A DNA stretch of 64,000 bases from Candidatus Methylacidiphilales bacterium (GCA_033875315.1 JANRJG010000009.1:62001-126000), one strand, 5' to 3'. Shown: positions 35,881-45,468, counted from the stretch's first letter. The notes: generated from the letters alone by a model not told the origin. Numbers and translations: made by a program.

Positions 35881-36765
35881 TCAGCGGTTGGCTTGGAGGA
35901 AATCGACGATGCCCTTCTGGACATGGAGGCGGTTTTCCGCCTGGTCAAAGATATCACCGGCGCGGGATTCAAAGAGTTCATCCGTGATTTCCTTGCCGCG
36001 GTAAGCCGGAAGGCAGTGGAGGACCAGGGCCTGCGGGTGGGCCGCCTGCATCAAACCCTGATTGATCTGGTAACCTTGGAAGGCCCGGAGACGGGTCGCA
36101 GCCTCTTCTTCCTTGCCCATGGAGACCCAGACATCGGTGTAGACCAGATCGGCCCCCTGGACGGCTTGGACCGGATCCTGCGCCAATGCCACGTGGTCGT
36201 TCTTGAATCGGGTTTGGTAGCCTTCCGGGGCCGCGCAGTGGAGTTCGAAGCCAAAGATGGGGGCTGCTTCCACCCAGGAACGGCAGACGTTGCAATCGGC
36301 ATCACCGATGAAGGCCACTTTTTTCCCCCGGATCGGGCCGCGTTTCTCCTCAAAGGTGAAGATGTCGGTCAGGATCTGGCAGGGGTGTTCCTCGTCGGTC
36401 AGGGCATTGATGGTGGGCACGGCGGAGAAGGCGGCAAAATCGTCGACGTCCTGCTGGGCGAAGGTGCGGATGACCGCGCCGTGGACCATGCGACCGAGCA
36501 CACGTGCGGTGTCCTTGATCGGCTCGCCGCGACCGAGTTGGATATCGCCAGCGTTGAGAAAGAGGGCCCGGGCCCCAAGTTCGTGCAGGCCGACCTCGAA
36601 TGAAACCCGGGTGCGGGTGGAACTTTTGCTGAAGATCATGGCCCAGGTCTGTCCCGCAAGCGGGCGCGGGGCGGTGGCCCGGGAGGATTTGAAAAGGGTG
36701 GTGCGGCGGAAGACCTCGCGGGCCTCGGCTTCGGTGAAATCCGGGATGCGCAGGAGGTGTTTCAC
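35881..36765 (-). CDS. argF: Ornithine carbamoyltransferase
   Basis: This 294-aa enzyme makes citrulline from ornithine and carbamoyl phosphate. The carbamoyl-phosphate loop FSKSSTRTRVSFEVG and the ornithine-side motif VLHCLPAYRGKEI are clear. Its start overlaps the argD stop by 4 bp, so translation is coupled. It is the last arginine gene in the argCJBDF run. Confidence 0.96.
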   Translation of the reverse strand: MKHLLRIPDFTEAEAREVFRRTTLFKSSRATAPRPLAGQTWAMIFSKSSTRTRVSFEVGLHELGARALFLNAGDIQLGRGEPIKDTARVLGRMVHGAVIRTFAQQDVDDFAAFSAVPTINALTDEEHPCQILTDIFTFEEKRGPIRGKKVAFIGDADCNVCRSWVEAAPIFGFELHCAAPEGYQTRFKNDHVALAQDPVQAVQGADLVYTDVWVSMGKEEEAATRLRAFQGYQINQGLMQAAHPQALVLHCLPAYRGKEITDELFESRAGDIFDQAENRLHVQKGIVDFLQANR

Positions 36766-38000
36766 AGGGCTTTTTCCACCATGGCCAGGGCCTGGTCGAT
36801 TTCATCCGGGGTCACATTGAAGGGCGGGAGAAAACGGAGGACATTGCCGGTGGCGGGCACGGTCAGGAGACCCGCGCTGCGCAGCCGCGCACACGCCGCC
36901 GGGGCGTCCTCGCTGAGGGCCATGCCAATCAAGCCCCCGACCCCGCGGATTTCCACGATGGGCTTGGTCGCCTTCCATTTCTCCAAGCCCGTGGTGAGGC
37001 GTTTCCCCATCGCAACCACATGGGAGGCCAGTCCTTTTTCCTCGATTTCGTCCAGCACGGCCAGGGCGACGGCGCAGGCCAGCGGGGTTCCCCCGAAGGT
37101 GCTGCCGTGCGAGCCCGGTTGGAAGAGATCAGCGTAGGGGGCGCGGATCCAGGCGGCACCGATGGGGAATCCCCCGCCGAGTGATTTGGCCATGGCGATG
37201 CCATCGGGCAGGAAATCGGCACCCCCGGGCAAGCCTTGCAGAATGGTCTGGTAGCTGTGGAAGTGGCCGGTGCGGAAGCAACCGCACTGGACGCCATCCC
37301 ATAGCAGGAGCAACCCGTGTTTGCGGGTGAGCTCACGGAGGCCGAGGAGGTAATCCGCCCGGGCCGGCTGGACTCCGCCCTCGCCCTGGATGCCCTCGAT
37401 GAGCACGGCCACCGTGCGCGGGGTCAGGGCGGATTCAATGGCCGCCAGATCATTGTAAGGCACATGGGTGAATCCCGGAAGGAGGGGCTCGAAGGTCTCC
37501 TTGACCTTGGCCTGGCCGGTGGCGGAGATGCCGGCCATGGTCCGGCCATGGAAGGAATTGAGCGCGGTGATGATTTCGAACCTGCCCTCCGGGTGGCCGA
37601 AACGCCGGGAAAGCTTGATCAGGGCCTCGTTGGCCTCGGCCCCGCTGTTGCAGAAGAAGACCTTGCCCTCGCCGGTCAGGGCGACAAGCCTGGCCGCCAG
37701 TTGGCCCTGCGGACGGTGGTGGTAGAGGTTGGAGGCATGGATGAGCGTCGAGGCCTGTTGTTGGAGGGTTTCGACGATCCGGGGATGGGCATGGCCCAGG
37801 CAATTGACGGCAACGCCGCCGCCGAGATCGAGGTACTTTTTCCCGTCCTCATCCCAGATCCAGGATCCGGCGCCCCGGGTGACGGAAAGGCTGCGGGCGT
37901 AGGAGGGCACGACGTAGCGCTCGTAGAGCGGGCGGGCCGCCTCGGCCACCACCGCGCCCATCGCTCCGAAATCAGGGACATTCATGCGAATGATCGACAT
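36762..38000 (-). CDS. argD: Acetylornithine aminotransferase
   Basis: This 412-aa class III PLP aminotransferase contains DGVQCGCFRTGHFHSYQ and the PLP lysine in IAMAKSLGGGFPIGA, plus GGVAVNCLGHAHPR and GSTFGGTPLACAVAL. It converts N-acetylglutamate semialdehyde to N-acetylornithine. The start at 38000 follows GGGAGTCCGCAG, a good Shine-Dalgarno. An upstream TTG/ATG extension is not needed. Confidence 0.94.
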   Translation of the reverse strand: MSIIRMNVPDFGAMGAVVAEAARPLYERYVVPSYARSLSVTRGAGSWIWDEDGKKYLDLGGGVAVNCLGHAHPRIVETLQQQASTLIHASNLYHHRPQGQLAARLVALTGEGKVFFCNSGAEANEALIKLSRRFGHPEGRFEIITALNSFHGRTMAGISATGQAKVKETFEPLLPGFTHVPYNDLAAIESALTPRTVAVLIEGIQGEGGVQPARADYLLGLRELTRKHGLLLLWDGVQCGCFRTGHFHSYQTILQGLPGGADFLPDGIAMAKSLGGGFPIGAAWIRAPYADLFQPGSHGSTFGGTPLACAVALAVLDEIEEKGLASHVVAMGKRLTTGLEKWKATKPIVEIRGVGGLIGMALSEDAPAACARLRSAGLLTVPATGNVLRFLPPFNVTPDEIDQALAMVEKAL

Positions 38001-38116
38001 CTGCGGACTCCCGTTGTTGGGGGGAAGGTTCCAACCTAGGGGTTGCGGTCCCGCTGACAAGCCAGACCGTGTGACAATTGAGCGGGCGGACCCAGAAGCC
38101 CGGCGGGGCGGATTTT

Positions 38117-38995
38117 CTACCCGCGGACGATTTCCGTGCCGATGCCCTTGTCGGTGAAGAGTTCTAGCAGGAGGGCGTGGGGGATGCGGCCATCGATGAG
38201 GTGGACCTTGTCGATGCCGTGTTCGAGGGCCTTGAGGCAGGAATCGACCTTGGGCAGCATGCCGCCGCTGACCGTTCCGTCGGCCTTGAGCGCGGCCACA
38301 CCCTCCGGTGTCAGGGTGGGCAGGCGCGACTCCGGGTCCCGCGGGTCGCGGAGGATGCCGTTCACATCGGAAAGGTAGATGATCTTGCTGGCCTCAAGGG
38401 CGATGGCCATCTCGGCCGCGGCCACATCGGCGTTGATATTGTAGGGCTGGTGGTTCTCGTCCTCCCCGAGGGGCGAAATGACGGGCACCACTTCATCATG
38501 CACCGCCTGGATGATCCGGAGCACCTGGCAGCCGAGCACATCGCCGACGAAACCGAGGTCCAGTTCCGCACCCCCATGAAGCACGGGCGCGGCCTTGCGG
38601 GCCCGGAAAACGGACCGTCCATTGAAGGAACAGGCCCGCCCACCGGAACGCTGGAGGCCTTCGACAATGTCCGGGTTGATGACCGAGCTGAGGACTTCAT
38701 CGACGACCTGGACGGTCTCGGCATCGGTGACGCGCAGGCCGGCGACGAAGCGGGCCTGGACGCCATTTTCTTCCAAGCGGCGGTTGATGGCCTTGCCCCC
38801 GCCATGGACGATGACGGGATTGATCCCGACGGCTTCGAGAAAAACGATGTCGCGCAGGACGCGAGGGACCAGTTCCGGGTCCTCCATGGCGGCGCCGCCG
38901 TATTTGATGACGAAGGTCTGGCCGCGGAAGCGCTGGATGTAAGGCAGGGCCTCGATGAGCACGGCCGCCTGGGCGGCCAATTGGGCGGAATCCAT
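38117..38995 (-). CDS. argB: Acetylglutamate kinase
   Basis: This 292-aa amino-acid kinase family enzyme has FVIKYGGAAMED, NPVIVHGGGKAINRRL, YNINADVAAAEMAIALEASK, and a C-terminal GGMLPKVDSCLKALEHG. It phosphorylates N-acetylglutamate. The ATG at 38995 lies 2 bp after the argJ stop. The open frame extends upstream only as a shadow of argJ. Confidence 0.96.
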   Translation of the reverse strand: MDSAQLAAQAAVLIEALPYIQRFRGQTFVIKYGGAAMEDPELVPRVLRDIVFLEAVGINPVIVHGGGKAINRRLEENGVQARFVAGLRVTDAETVQVVDEVLSSVINPDIVEGLQRSGGRACSFNGRSVFRARKAAPVLHGGAELDLGFVGDVLGCQVLRIIQAVHDEVVPVISPLGEDENHQPYNINADVAAAEMAIALEASKIIYLSDVNGILRDPRDPESRLPTLTPEGVAALKADGTVSGGMLPKVDSCLKALEHGIDKVHLIDGRIPHALLLELFTDKGIGTEIVRG

Positions 38996-38997
38996 GG

Positions 38998-40203
38998 CTA
39001 TTCGCCCTTGTTCAGGGTGACGTACATTTCGGTCAGGTCGTTGACCAACAGGTCGTAGGTGCCGCGGCCGAGGTGGAGGTCGATGGTGATGCGGTAATGG
39101 CGGTTGCGGGCGATTTTGCGCAGGCGGGCCATGGGGGTTCTGCTGGCCGTGCCCCCTTTGACCGCGATCAGGCCATCGTAGTAGATGTCGATCATTTCCT
39201 CGCGCATGCGGGCCCCGGAGTAGCCGATGACATCCATCAAGCGGCCCCAATTGGGGTCGCCGCCGGCCCAGGAACTTTTGACCAGCGGGGAACGGGCGAT
39301 GGCCTCCGCGATCATGCGCGCGTGGTGCGAGGAAGAGGCCCCCTGGACGACGAGTTCGACCACGCGGGTGATGCCCTCACCGTCCTCGATGATGAGACGG
39401 GCCAGCTTGCGGGTGACGGCATTGAGGGCCTTCTGGAAGATTTCGAGCTGGGGGTGGCCTTTCTGGAGGACGCGGTTGCGGGCCTCGCCCGAAGCCAGAA
39501 CCAAAACGGTGTCGTTGGTGCTGGTGTCACCGTCGACGGAAATGCGGTTGAAGGACTGGGCCACCGCATCCACGAGGCAATCCTGGAGGGTGCGACGGTC
39601 GATGGCGGCGTCGGTGGTGATGACCGAGAGCATGGTGGCCATGTTGGGGTGGATCATGCCCGCGCCCTTGGCCATACCGCCGATGAGGACCCGCTTGCCG
39701 TCGATTTCGACCTCGATGGCGCAGGACTTGGGATAGGTATCCGAGGTCATGATGGCCTTGGCGGCGGTGCGTCCATGAGCGGGGGAGAGCTTGTCGACGA
39801 GCTTGGTGATGGCGCGGACGATCTTGGGCAACGGGAGGGGAACGCCGATGCGTCCGGTGGAACAGACGAGCACGCGGTTTTTCGGGCAGCCGAGGCGGCG
39901 GCCGGTTTCCAAGGCCATGCGGGCGGCGTCCTGGATGCCGCGGACGCCGGTGCAGGCATTGGCGTTGCCGCTGTTGAGGATGACGGCGCGGGCCTTGCCT
40001 CCGCGCAGATGCTGCATGCTGAGCTTGACCGGGGCGGCCTTGACTTTGTTGGTGGTGAAGACCCCGGCGGTGACGCAATCGCGGTCCGAGGCGACGAGGG
40101 CCATGTCTTTTTTCCCGCCGGGTTTGATACCGGCGACGACGCCCGAGGCGGTGAAGCCCTTGGCGGAGGTGACTCCGCCGCCTTTGATCCAATCGACTTC
40201 CAT
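38998..40203 (-). CDS. argJ: Bifunctional glutamate N-acetyltransferase / amino-acid acetyltransferase
   Basis: This 401-aa self-processing enzyme recycles acetyl from acetylornithine to glutamate, giving the cyclic arginine pathway. The autocleavage site lies in GMIHPNMATMLSVITTDA, where the Thr of MATML becomes the nucleophile. NSGNANACTG and GDTSTNDTVLVLASGEA are also visible. The ATG at 40203 is 2 bp after the argC stop. Confidence 0.95.
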   Translation of the reverse strand: MEVDWIKGGGVTSAKGFTASGVVAGIKPGGKKDMALVASDRDCVTAGVFTTNKVKAAPVKLSMQHLRGGKARAVILNSGNANACTGVRGIQDAARMALETGRRLGCPKNRVLVCSTGRIGVPLPLPKIVRAITKLVDKLSPAHGRTAAKAIMTSDTYPKSCAIEVEIDGKRVLIGGMAKGAGMIHPNMATMLSVITTDAAIDRRTLQDCLVDAVAQSFNRISVDGDTSTNDTVLVLASGEARNRVLQKGHPQLEIFQKALNAVTRKLARLIIEDGEGITRVVELVVQGASSSHHARMIAEAIARSPLVKSSWAGGDPNWGRLMDVIGYSGARMREEMIDIYYDGLIAVKGGTASRTPMARLRKIARNRHYRITIDLHLGRGTYDLLVNDLTEMYVTLNKGE

Positions 40204-40205
40204 GT

Positions 40206-41237
40206 TCAGAGCAATCCCGTGGTTTCCGGCCAGCCCATGCGCAGGTTGAAAGCCTGCACAGCCTGACCCGCTGCGCCTTTGCCCAGATTGTCGGTGGCGC
40301 TGACAACAATCAAGCGTTCCGCGTGGGCATCGACCCGGACGGAAAGAAGGCAAAGGTTGGTGCCGGTGACCTGTTTGGTCTCGGGAAGTTTGCCCGGGGC
40401 CATAACCTTGACGAAGGCGGAACCGGCGTAGTGGGCCTCGAAGGCGGCCTGGGCCTGTTCCTGGGTCACGGGTCGGAGCAAGGGAGCGGACAAGGTGCCC
40501 AGCATGCCCCGGATCACCGGGACCAGGTGGGGCACAAAAGAAACGCGGCAGGGTTGGCCGGCGACATGGGCCAATTCCTGCTCGATCTCCGGCAGGTGCC
40601 GGTGCACCGGGACCGAATAGGCGGCCAGGTTTTCGCTCCGTTCGGCAAAACTGTAGAACGTATCAGCCTTTTTGCCCGCACCGGAAATACCGGAAAGAGA
40701 ATTGATGACGATCCGCTGCGGATCGATCCAGCCCAAGGCGAGGGCCGGGGCCAGGCCGAGGACGGCGTTGGTCGGGTAACAGCCCGGGCAGGCCACGAGG
40801 GTCGCGCCGGCCAGTTCCCTGGCATGGGTTTCCGGCAGGCCGTAAACGGCCTGACCTAACAAGTCCGGGGCCGGATGATCGGTGTGGTAAAATTCACGGT
40901 ACGACGCGGGGTTTTTGAGCCGGAAATCCGCGCTCAGGTCGAAGACAGTCCTGCCGGCCTGCAACAAGGGAACGGCGAATTCCGCCGCCACCCCGTGGGG
41001 GAGGGCGAGAAAAAACACCTCCGCCCGTGCGGCCATTTCTGACGGTTTGAGGTCCTCGAAGACCAAGGGAGAGGAAAGCGCGGCGGGGCCGGCGACCTCG
41101 CTGAGGGGCTTGCCCTCGGCCTGTCGGGAGGTGACGGCAGTCAGGCGAACACGGGGGTGGCGGAGGAGAATACGGAGAAGTTCTTCCCCGGTATAACCCG
41201 AAGCCCCGATCACGGCCACATCACACCGGTCAATCAT
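40206..41237 (-). CDS. argC: N-acetyl-gamma-glutamyl-phosphate reductase
   Basis: This 343-aa enzyme has an N-terminal Rossmann motif VAVIGASGYTGEELLRIL, catalytic-Cys segment VACPGCYPTNAVLGLAPAL, NSLSGISGAGKK, and a C-terminal DNLGKGAAGQAVQAFNLRMG. It is the first arginine gene and lies 104 bp after rpsI on the same strand. Confidence 0.96.
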   Translation of the reverse strand: MIDRCDVAVIGASGYTGEELLRILLRHPRVRLTAVTSRQAEGKPLSEVAGPAALSSPLVFEDLKPSEMAARAEVFFLALPHGVAAEFAVPLLQAGRTVFDLSADFRLKNPASYREFYHTDHPAPDLLGQAVYGLPETHARELAGATLVACPGCYPTNAVLGLAPALALGWIDPQRIVINSLSGISGAGKKADTFYSFAERSENLAAYSVPVHRHLPEIEQELAHVAGQPCRVSFVPHLVPVIRGMLGTLSAPLLRPVTQEQAQAAFEAHYAGSAFVKVMAPGKLPETKQVTGTNLCLLSVRVDAHAERLIVVSATDNLGKGAAGQAVQAFNLRMGWPETTGLL

Positions 41238-41341
41238 GAGTGGCGGGTGAGCATGGGGGCTGTCAGGCGGAAATCAAGTTCCGCATCCATTGATCGATGA
41301 AATCAGATCCGCAGATCCGGGATTCCTGAGCCGAAGGAGGA

Positions 41342-41737
41342 TCAACGCTTGGAGAACTGGAAGCGCTTGCGGGCGCCGGGCTGGCCGGACTTCTTGCGTT
41401 CTTTCATGCGGGAATCGCGGGTCAACAATCCCTTGGTCTTGAGACCGGGGCGGTTTCCCACGTCGACCTGGCAAAGCGCGCGGGCCAGGGCCATGCTGAC
41501 GGCACCGGCTTGTCCACACAAACCGCCACCCTGGGCGCGGATATGGACATCAAATTTTTTCAGGTTTTCCGTGGCCTGGAGGGGAAGCAGGGCCATGGTG
41601 CGCTGGGCGGCGGTGACAAAGTAATCCTGGAGATCCTTGCCGTTGACCGAAACCTTGCCGGAACCGGGGCGGATGTTGACGCGGGCGACGGAGGTTTTGC
41701 GGCGGCCGAGGGCGCTGAAGACGTTGGCGGTGACCAT
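41342..41737 (-). CDS. rpsI: 30S ribosomal protein S9
   Basis: This 131-aa protein shows FSALGRRKTSVARVNIRPGSG at the start, HIRAQGGGLCGQAGAVSMAL in the middle, and a basic tail ending QFSKR, which reaches the decoding site. The ATG at 41737 is 8 bp after the rplM stop. Confidence 0.97.
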   Translation of the reverse strand: MVTANVFSALGRRKTSVARVNIRPGSGKVSVNGKDLQDYFVTAAQRTMALLPLQATENLKKFDVHIRAQGGGLCGQAGAVSMALARALCQVDVGNRPGLKTKGLLTRDSRMKERKKSGQPGARKRFQFSKR

Positions 41738-41745
41738 AAGGGGGA

Positions 41746-42177
41746 TTATTTGACTTTGATGGCCTGGGGATTCTGGGCCACATGGGGGTGTTCGGGACCG
41801 GCGTAGACGTGGAGTTTGCCGAGGATGGAGCGGCCCAGGCGGTTGTGGGGAACCATGCCCTTGATGGCGCGTTCCACCAAAAGTTCCGGACGGCGAGCCC
41901 GGACCAGTTTGGCGCTCTCGATTTTTTCCCCGCCAATGAAGCCGGAGTAGCGCATGTAAGTCTTCTGGACTTCTTTTTTGCCGGTGAAGACGGCCTTGCC
42001 GGCATTGATCACGATAACATTGTCGCCCGTATCGACGTGGGGGGTGAAGACGGCCTTGTCCTTGCCACGGAGGAGAACAGCGGCTTTTTCGGCCACACGC
42101 CCGACGATTTGGTTCTCGGCGTCGATGACATACCATTTGCGCTCGATATCCTGGGCGCGGGCAGAGAAAGTTTTCAT
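41746..42177 (-). CDS. rplM: 50S ribosomal protein L13
   Basis: This 143-aa protein has KWYVIDAENQIVGRVAEKAA, GDNVIVINAGKAVFTGKK and the conserved IKGMVPHNRLGRSILGKLHV, with VYAGPEHPH after it. The start at 42177 is preferred because it lies just inside the promoter below; an upstream in-frame TTG would overlap the -35 box. It precedes rpsI. Confidence 0.97.
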   Translation of the reverse strand: MKTFSARAQDIERKWYVIDAENQIVGRVAEKAAVLLRGKDKAVFTPHVDTGDNVIVINAGKAVFTGKKEVQKTYMRYSGFIGGEKIESAKLVRARRPELLVERAIKGMVPHNRLGRSILGKLHVYAGPEHPHVAQNPQAIKVK

Positions 42178-42190
42178 AAAAGGGACGAGA

Positions 42191-42219
42191 AAAATATGGA
42201 TAGCCCCCCTTTGTGTCAA
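42191..42219 (-). promoter_or_regulatory. Sigma-70-type promoter of rplM-rpsI
   Basis: On the minus strand TTGACA (42219-42214) and TATTTT (42196-42191) are separated by exactly 17 bp, with the rplM ATG only 13 nt after the -10. The leader must therefore be very short, leaving little room for a folded autoregulatory leader. Confidence 0.75.
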
Positions 42220-42308
42220 CGAATTTATTCTTCTTTATTGTCTCTACCAAAAAATCCCCTACGATTTCGTCTTCACGGATCTCCCGATCCAGCCCAAGCA
42301 CCTCCCCC

Positions 42309-44144
42309 ATGAAAAAGTCCAAAACCCCCAAAAAAGCCACTGAAGCGACTTCCAAAGCCTCCGCCAAAGCCCCACGCACGCAGGTCAAAGTCGGCGCCAC
42401 CACTTCCGGCGCCGATATCATGGTTGCCGCGCTGGAACGTGAAGGGGTCGACACCATTTTTGCCTACCCCGGTGGGGCCAGCATGCAATTTCACCAAGCC
42501 CTGACCCGCTCGAAAAAAATCCGCACCATCCTCCCCCGTCACGAACAGGGCGGGGTGTTCATGGCCGAAGGCTACGCCCGCGCCACCGGAAAAGTCGGCG
42601 TCTGCATGGCCACCTCCGGCCCCGGAGCCACCAACCTCGTCACCGGCATCGCCGATGCCTGGATGGACTCGGTCCCGCTCCTCGCCATCACCGGCCAGGT
42701 CGCCCGTGCCGCCATCGGCAAGAGCGCCTTCCAGGAAACCGATGTCTTCGGCCTCACCCTCCCCATCGTCAAGCACAACTACCTCGTCATGGATGTGAAC
42801 GACATCCCGCGCATCGTGAAGGAGTCCTTCCAGATCGCCAACAGTGGCCGGCCCGGCCCCGTCCTCATCGACGTCCCGAAAGATGTCCAGGGCGACCGCA
42901 CCCAGCCGGTTTTCCCGTCCTCCGTCAACCTCCGGGGCATGACCGCCCCGCCCAAGGCCGACGACCTGGCCCTGCACGAAATCCTCGGCCTGATCGAAAA
43001 AGCCGAACGCCCGGTCCTCTACGTCGGCGGCGGCATCATCTCCTCCGGCGCGGCCCGTGAATTGCGGAAGTTCGCCGAAGCCACCAACATCCCGGTCACC
43101 ACCACCCTCATGGGCATCGGGGCCTTCCCGGAAACCCACCCCCTCTCGATGAAGTGGCTGGGCATGCACGGCACGGTCTACGCCAACTACGCCGTCGACC
43201 GCTGCGACCTCCTCCTCGCCCTTGGCGTCCGCTTCGACGACCGCGTCACCGGCAAGGTGAGCGAGTTCGCCAAGCACGCGACCATCGTCCATGTCGAGGT
43301 CGACAACTCCGAGATCAACAAAAACAAAGCCGTCCACCTGCCGATCCAGAGCGACGTGCTCTACGCCCTCACCCGCCTGAACAAGATGATCGCCGCCGAA
43401 GGCCGCAAGCGGAAAAGCTTCCCGGCCTGGCAGAAGCAAATCAACCAGTGGAAGCGCGAGTTCCCCCTGCACTACCATCTGGAAGAAGGACGCATCATGC
43501 CCCAACAGGTCATTGAGGAACTGTTCCAACTGACCAAGGGCGAGGCCATCCTCACCACCGGCGTCGGCCAGCACCAGATGTGGGCCGGACAATTCTACGA
43601 CTTCAACCATCCGCGCAGCTTCCTCACGTCGGCCGGCCTGGGTTCGATGGGATACGGCTACCCGGCCGCCCTCGGTGCCAAGGTGGCCTGTCCGGACCGC
43701 GAAGTCATCGACATCGACGGCGACGGCAGCTTCGTCATGAACATCCAGGAATTGGCCACCGCGGTGGCGGAAAACATCCCGGCCAAGGCCATCGTCATCA
43801 ACAACCAATACCTCGGCATGGTGGCGCAATGGGAAGACCGCTTCTTCGACAGCAATCGCGGCCACACCTTCCTCGGGCTGGAACACGACAAAGAACGGAT
43901 CTACCCCGACTTCGTCAAGATCAGCGAGGGCTTTGGCGTTCCCGCCGAACGTGTGATCGATCCCAAGGACCTCCGCGGGGCACTGAAGCGCATGCTCGAC
44001 AGCAAGGAACCGTATGTCCTCGACGTCATGGTGCCCTACACCGACCACGTGCTGCCGATGATTCCGGCGGGCAAGACCGTCCAGGACATCATCACCGAGC
44101 CCATGGTCCCCGGCACTCGCATCCACGGCGACATCCCCGGTTAG
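42309..44144 (+). CDS. ilvB: Acetolactate synthase large subunit
   Basis: This 611-aa ThDP enzyme condenses pyruvate (or 2-oxobutyrate) in branched-chain amino-acid synthesis. The catalytic Glu lies in [20 protein letters not shown], and the ThDP/Mg motif starts at [14 protein letters not shown] and ends in INNQ. FAD-binding segments such as [12 protein letters not shown] are present. The first 25 residues are Lys/Thr/Ala-rich and poorly conserved, so the exact start is less certain. No small regulatory subunit gene lies adjacent. It is divergent from rplM. Confidence 0.95.
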   Translation: MKKSKTPKKATEATSKASAKAPRTQVKVGATTSGADIMVAALEREGVDTIFAYPGGASMQFHQALTRSKKIRTILPRHEQGGVFMAEGYARATGKVGVCMATSGPGATNLVTGIADAWMDSVPLLAITGQVARAAIGKSAFQETDVFGLTLPIVKHNYLVMDVNDIPRIVKESFQIANSGRPGPVLIDVPKDVQGDRTQPVFPSSVNLRGMTAPPKADDLALHEILGLIEKAERPVLYVGGGIISSGAARELRKFAEATNIPVTTTLMGIGAFPETHPLSMKWLGMHGTVYANYAVDRCDLLLALGVRFDDRVTGKVSEFAKHATIVHVEVDNSEINKNKAVHLPIQSDVLYALTRLNKMIAAEGRKRKSFPAWQKQINQWKREFPLHYHLEEGRIMPQQVIEELFQLTKGEAILTTGVGQHQMWAGQFYDFNHPRSFLTSAGLGSMGYGYPAALGAKVACPDREVIDIDGDGSFVMNIQELATAVAENIPAKAIVINNQYLGMVAQWEDRFFDSNRGHTFLGLEHDKERIYPDFVKISEGFGVPAERVIDPKDLRGALKRMLDSKEPYVLDVMVPYTDHVLPMIPAGKTVQDIITEPMVPGTRIHGDIPG

Positions 44145-44189
44145 GGTGATGGAAGCTTCCACCGCAGGTGGAGGAAAAATACAGGCCTG

Positions 44190-44215
44190 TTGTAGCCGGG
44201 GAATCCCTTCCCCGG
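44190..44215. repeat. TTGTAGCC palindromic repeat, copy 1
   Basis: TTGTAGCCGGGGAATCCCTT then CCCCGG is nearly palindromic (CCGGGGAA/TTCCCCGG). It matches 59151-59175 (TTGTAGCCCGGGAATCCTTT). Confidence 0.6.
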
Positions 44216-44310
44216 TGCCCTCAAGTCATGGTCTTTCTATTCGGGATCGCTCCCACTCGATTCTCATACCCGCTTTCGCGCTCGTTCTCTCCTATTCATA
44301 GCAAATGAAA

Positions 44311-44449
44311 ATGACTGAGCGACAGAATAAGCGGGAGGGCGAGGCTCCTGCCGAGCCGGTTTGATGTCTTTATTCCAAGGCCGGCTCAGCAGGAGCTTCG
44401 CCCTCCCATAAGGCACTTTTTCGCCCACTCAATTCAATTTGGTATCAAA
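44311..44449. repeat. BIME-type REP element, copy B
   Basis: GCGGGAGGGCGAGGCTCCTG (44331-44350) and the inverted CGGCTCAGCAGGAGCTTCGC (44382-44401) flank TTTGATGTCTTTATTCCAAG. Flanks GACTGAGCGACAGAATAA and ACTCAATTCAATTTGGTATC equal those of copy A in the opposite orientation. Confidence 0.85.
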
Positions 44450-44562
44450 GAGCAGAGAGCACGAGAATGGGAAAGAGTGTGAGTACGAGCAGCTGATCAA
44501 ACGCAAAATGCTCAAACAGCCACTTATCCGCGAACAAAACGGGGATGCGTGAGGCAGCTCCC

Positions 44563-45468
44563 TCAGCGTCCGGCCAGCTTGTAACCGCTGAAGCCACCGA
44601 GTCCCAGGCCGATCAGAAGGAGGAGAACACCGGCAATGAGCGGAGTCTTGCTCTTTTCGACCTTCATCTGGGATTTGCTCAATACCGGAGCCGGAGCCAC
44701 CGGGGTCGTGGGCTTGGGCGCCGGTTTGTAGGCTTGGGCAGAAGACTGGGAAGAAGAGGTGGACGCCACCGGAGTGGGTGCCCGGACAACGGGCTTGGGA
44801 TAAAATGCGGTGAACTGGCCCGCCCGCGTCGGCACCTCGCCACCCCAGGTGATTTCCATGGCGCTGAGGTGGGCGTTGGGTCCCTCGGCGATCGAGACAT
44901 CAATCTTGGCCGTTCCGTCGGAGTTGGGCACCACCCCGGTGACCGAGCCCAGGTTGGCACGGTTGTTCTGAGCCGCCAGGGTGACTGTTTTGCCGTTGAC
45001 GTTGAAAAGCGTGACAAAGGTGATGGGCGCGTCACGAACGGCAAAAAAATGGAAGTCGTAGGTCTGGGAAGGATTCAAACCGGTGACCAGGAGGGAGGCC
45101 TGGTCTTTCTTGCCCTTTTCCAGCGACCACCGGTCCTTGCCCACGTTGATGGGATAAAGATCCTGGTTGTTATCGCCGCTGTCGTAGGCCCCCAGGAAGG
45201 GATCGACCACCTTCAGCACGGCTCCGGAGGCCGCACCCTTGTCGTCTTTCAACTCCAGCGGGGCAAAGGAACCCACCGCCGCGGGTGTCGATGGAGGGAG
45301 GCTGGCGGCATTCCAAAAACGACCGGCCGCGTCGGGGCCCTTGACCTCGAGCGTGTTCACTCCGAAATCAACCAAGATGCGCCCGGCATGCAGAGCCGGC
45401 AATCCGGGGAGCAGCCAAGAGGAGGCGCACAACGCGAAAATCCAACCGGCACGGGGGAATGGATGCAT
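44563..45468 (-). CDS. Secreted, C-terminally membrane-anchored protein, unknown
   Basis: This 301-aa protein has a signal peptide (ending LPALHAG). A beta-rich domain begins ILVDFGVNTLEVKGP and contains RFWNAASLP, LLVTGLNPSQTYDFHFFAVR and ISAMEI-like LSAMEITWGG. A Pro/Thr/Ser/Ala-rich linker (about residues 218-262) and a C-terminal transmembrane helix LIAGVLLLLIGLGLGGFSGY follow. The N-terminal domain resembles ones seen beside SGNH hydrolases and surface proteins in Planctomycetes and Verrucomicrobia. It probably displays that domain on an envelope membrane. No function is known. Confidence 0.65.
   Translation of the reverse strand: MHPFPRAGWIFALCASSWLLPGLPALHAGRILVDFGVNTLEVKGPDAAGRFWNAASLPPSTPAAVGSFAPLELKDDKGAASGAVLKVVDPFLGAYDSGDNNQDLYPINVGKDRWSLEKGKKDQASLLVTGLNPSQTYDFHFFAVRDAPITFVTLFNVNGKTVTLAAQNNRANLGSVTGVVPNSDGTAKIDVSIAEGPNAHLSAMEITWGGEVPTRAGQFTAFYPKPVVRAPTPVASTSSSQSSAQAYKPAPKPTTPVAPAPVLSKSQMKVEKSKTPLIAGVLLLLIGLGLGGFSGYKLAGR

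Larger units (their letters stand above)
44145..44562. other. Intergenic region of nested repeats after ilvB
   Basis: This stretch holds an 8-bp hairpin straight after ilvB (44156-44174), a palindromic TTGTAGCC repeat (44190-44215), and two halves of a GAGAAC-type hexamer repeat (44260-44301 and 44451-44495). A BIME-type REP element (44311-44449) sits between the halves. No gene is seen. Confidence 0.65.

Noticed and set aside
42220-42308. Possible T-box or attenuator leader for ilvB
   Set aside because: No T-box sequence, leader peptide with repeated branched-chain codons, or terminator hairpin could be found in the short gap.
42273-44162. 629-codon minus-strand frame opposite ilvB
   Set aside because: It mirrors the ilvB reading frame, is compositionally biased (Asp/Gly/Val) and has no motif, while ilvB is unmistakable.
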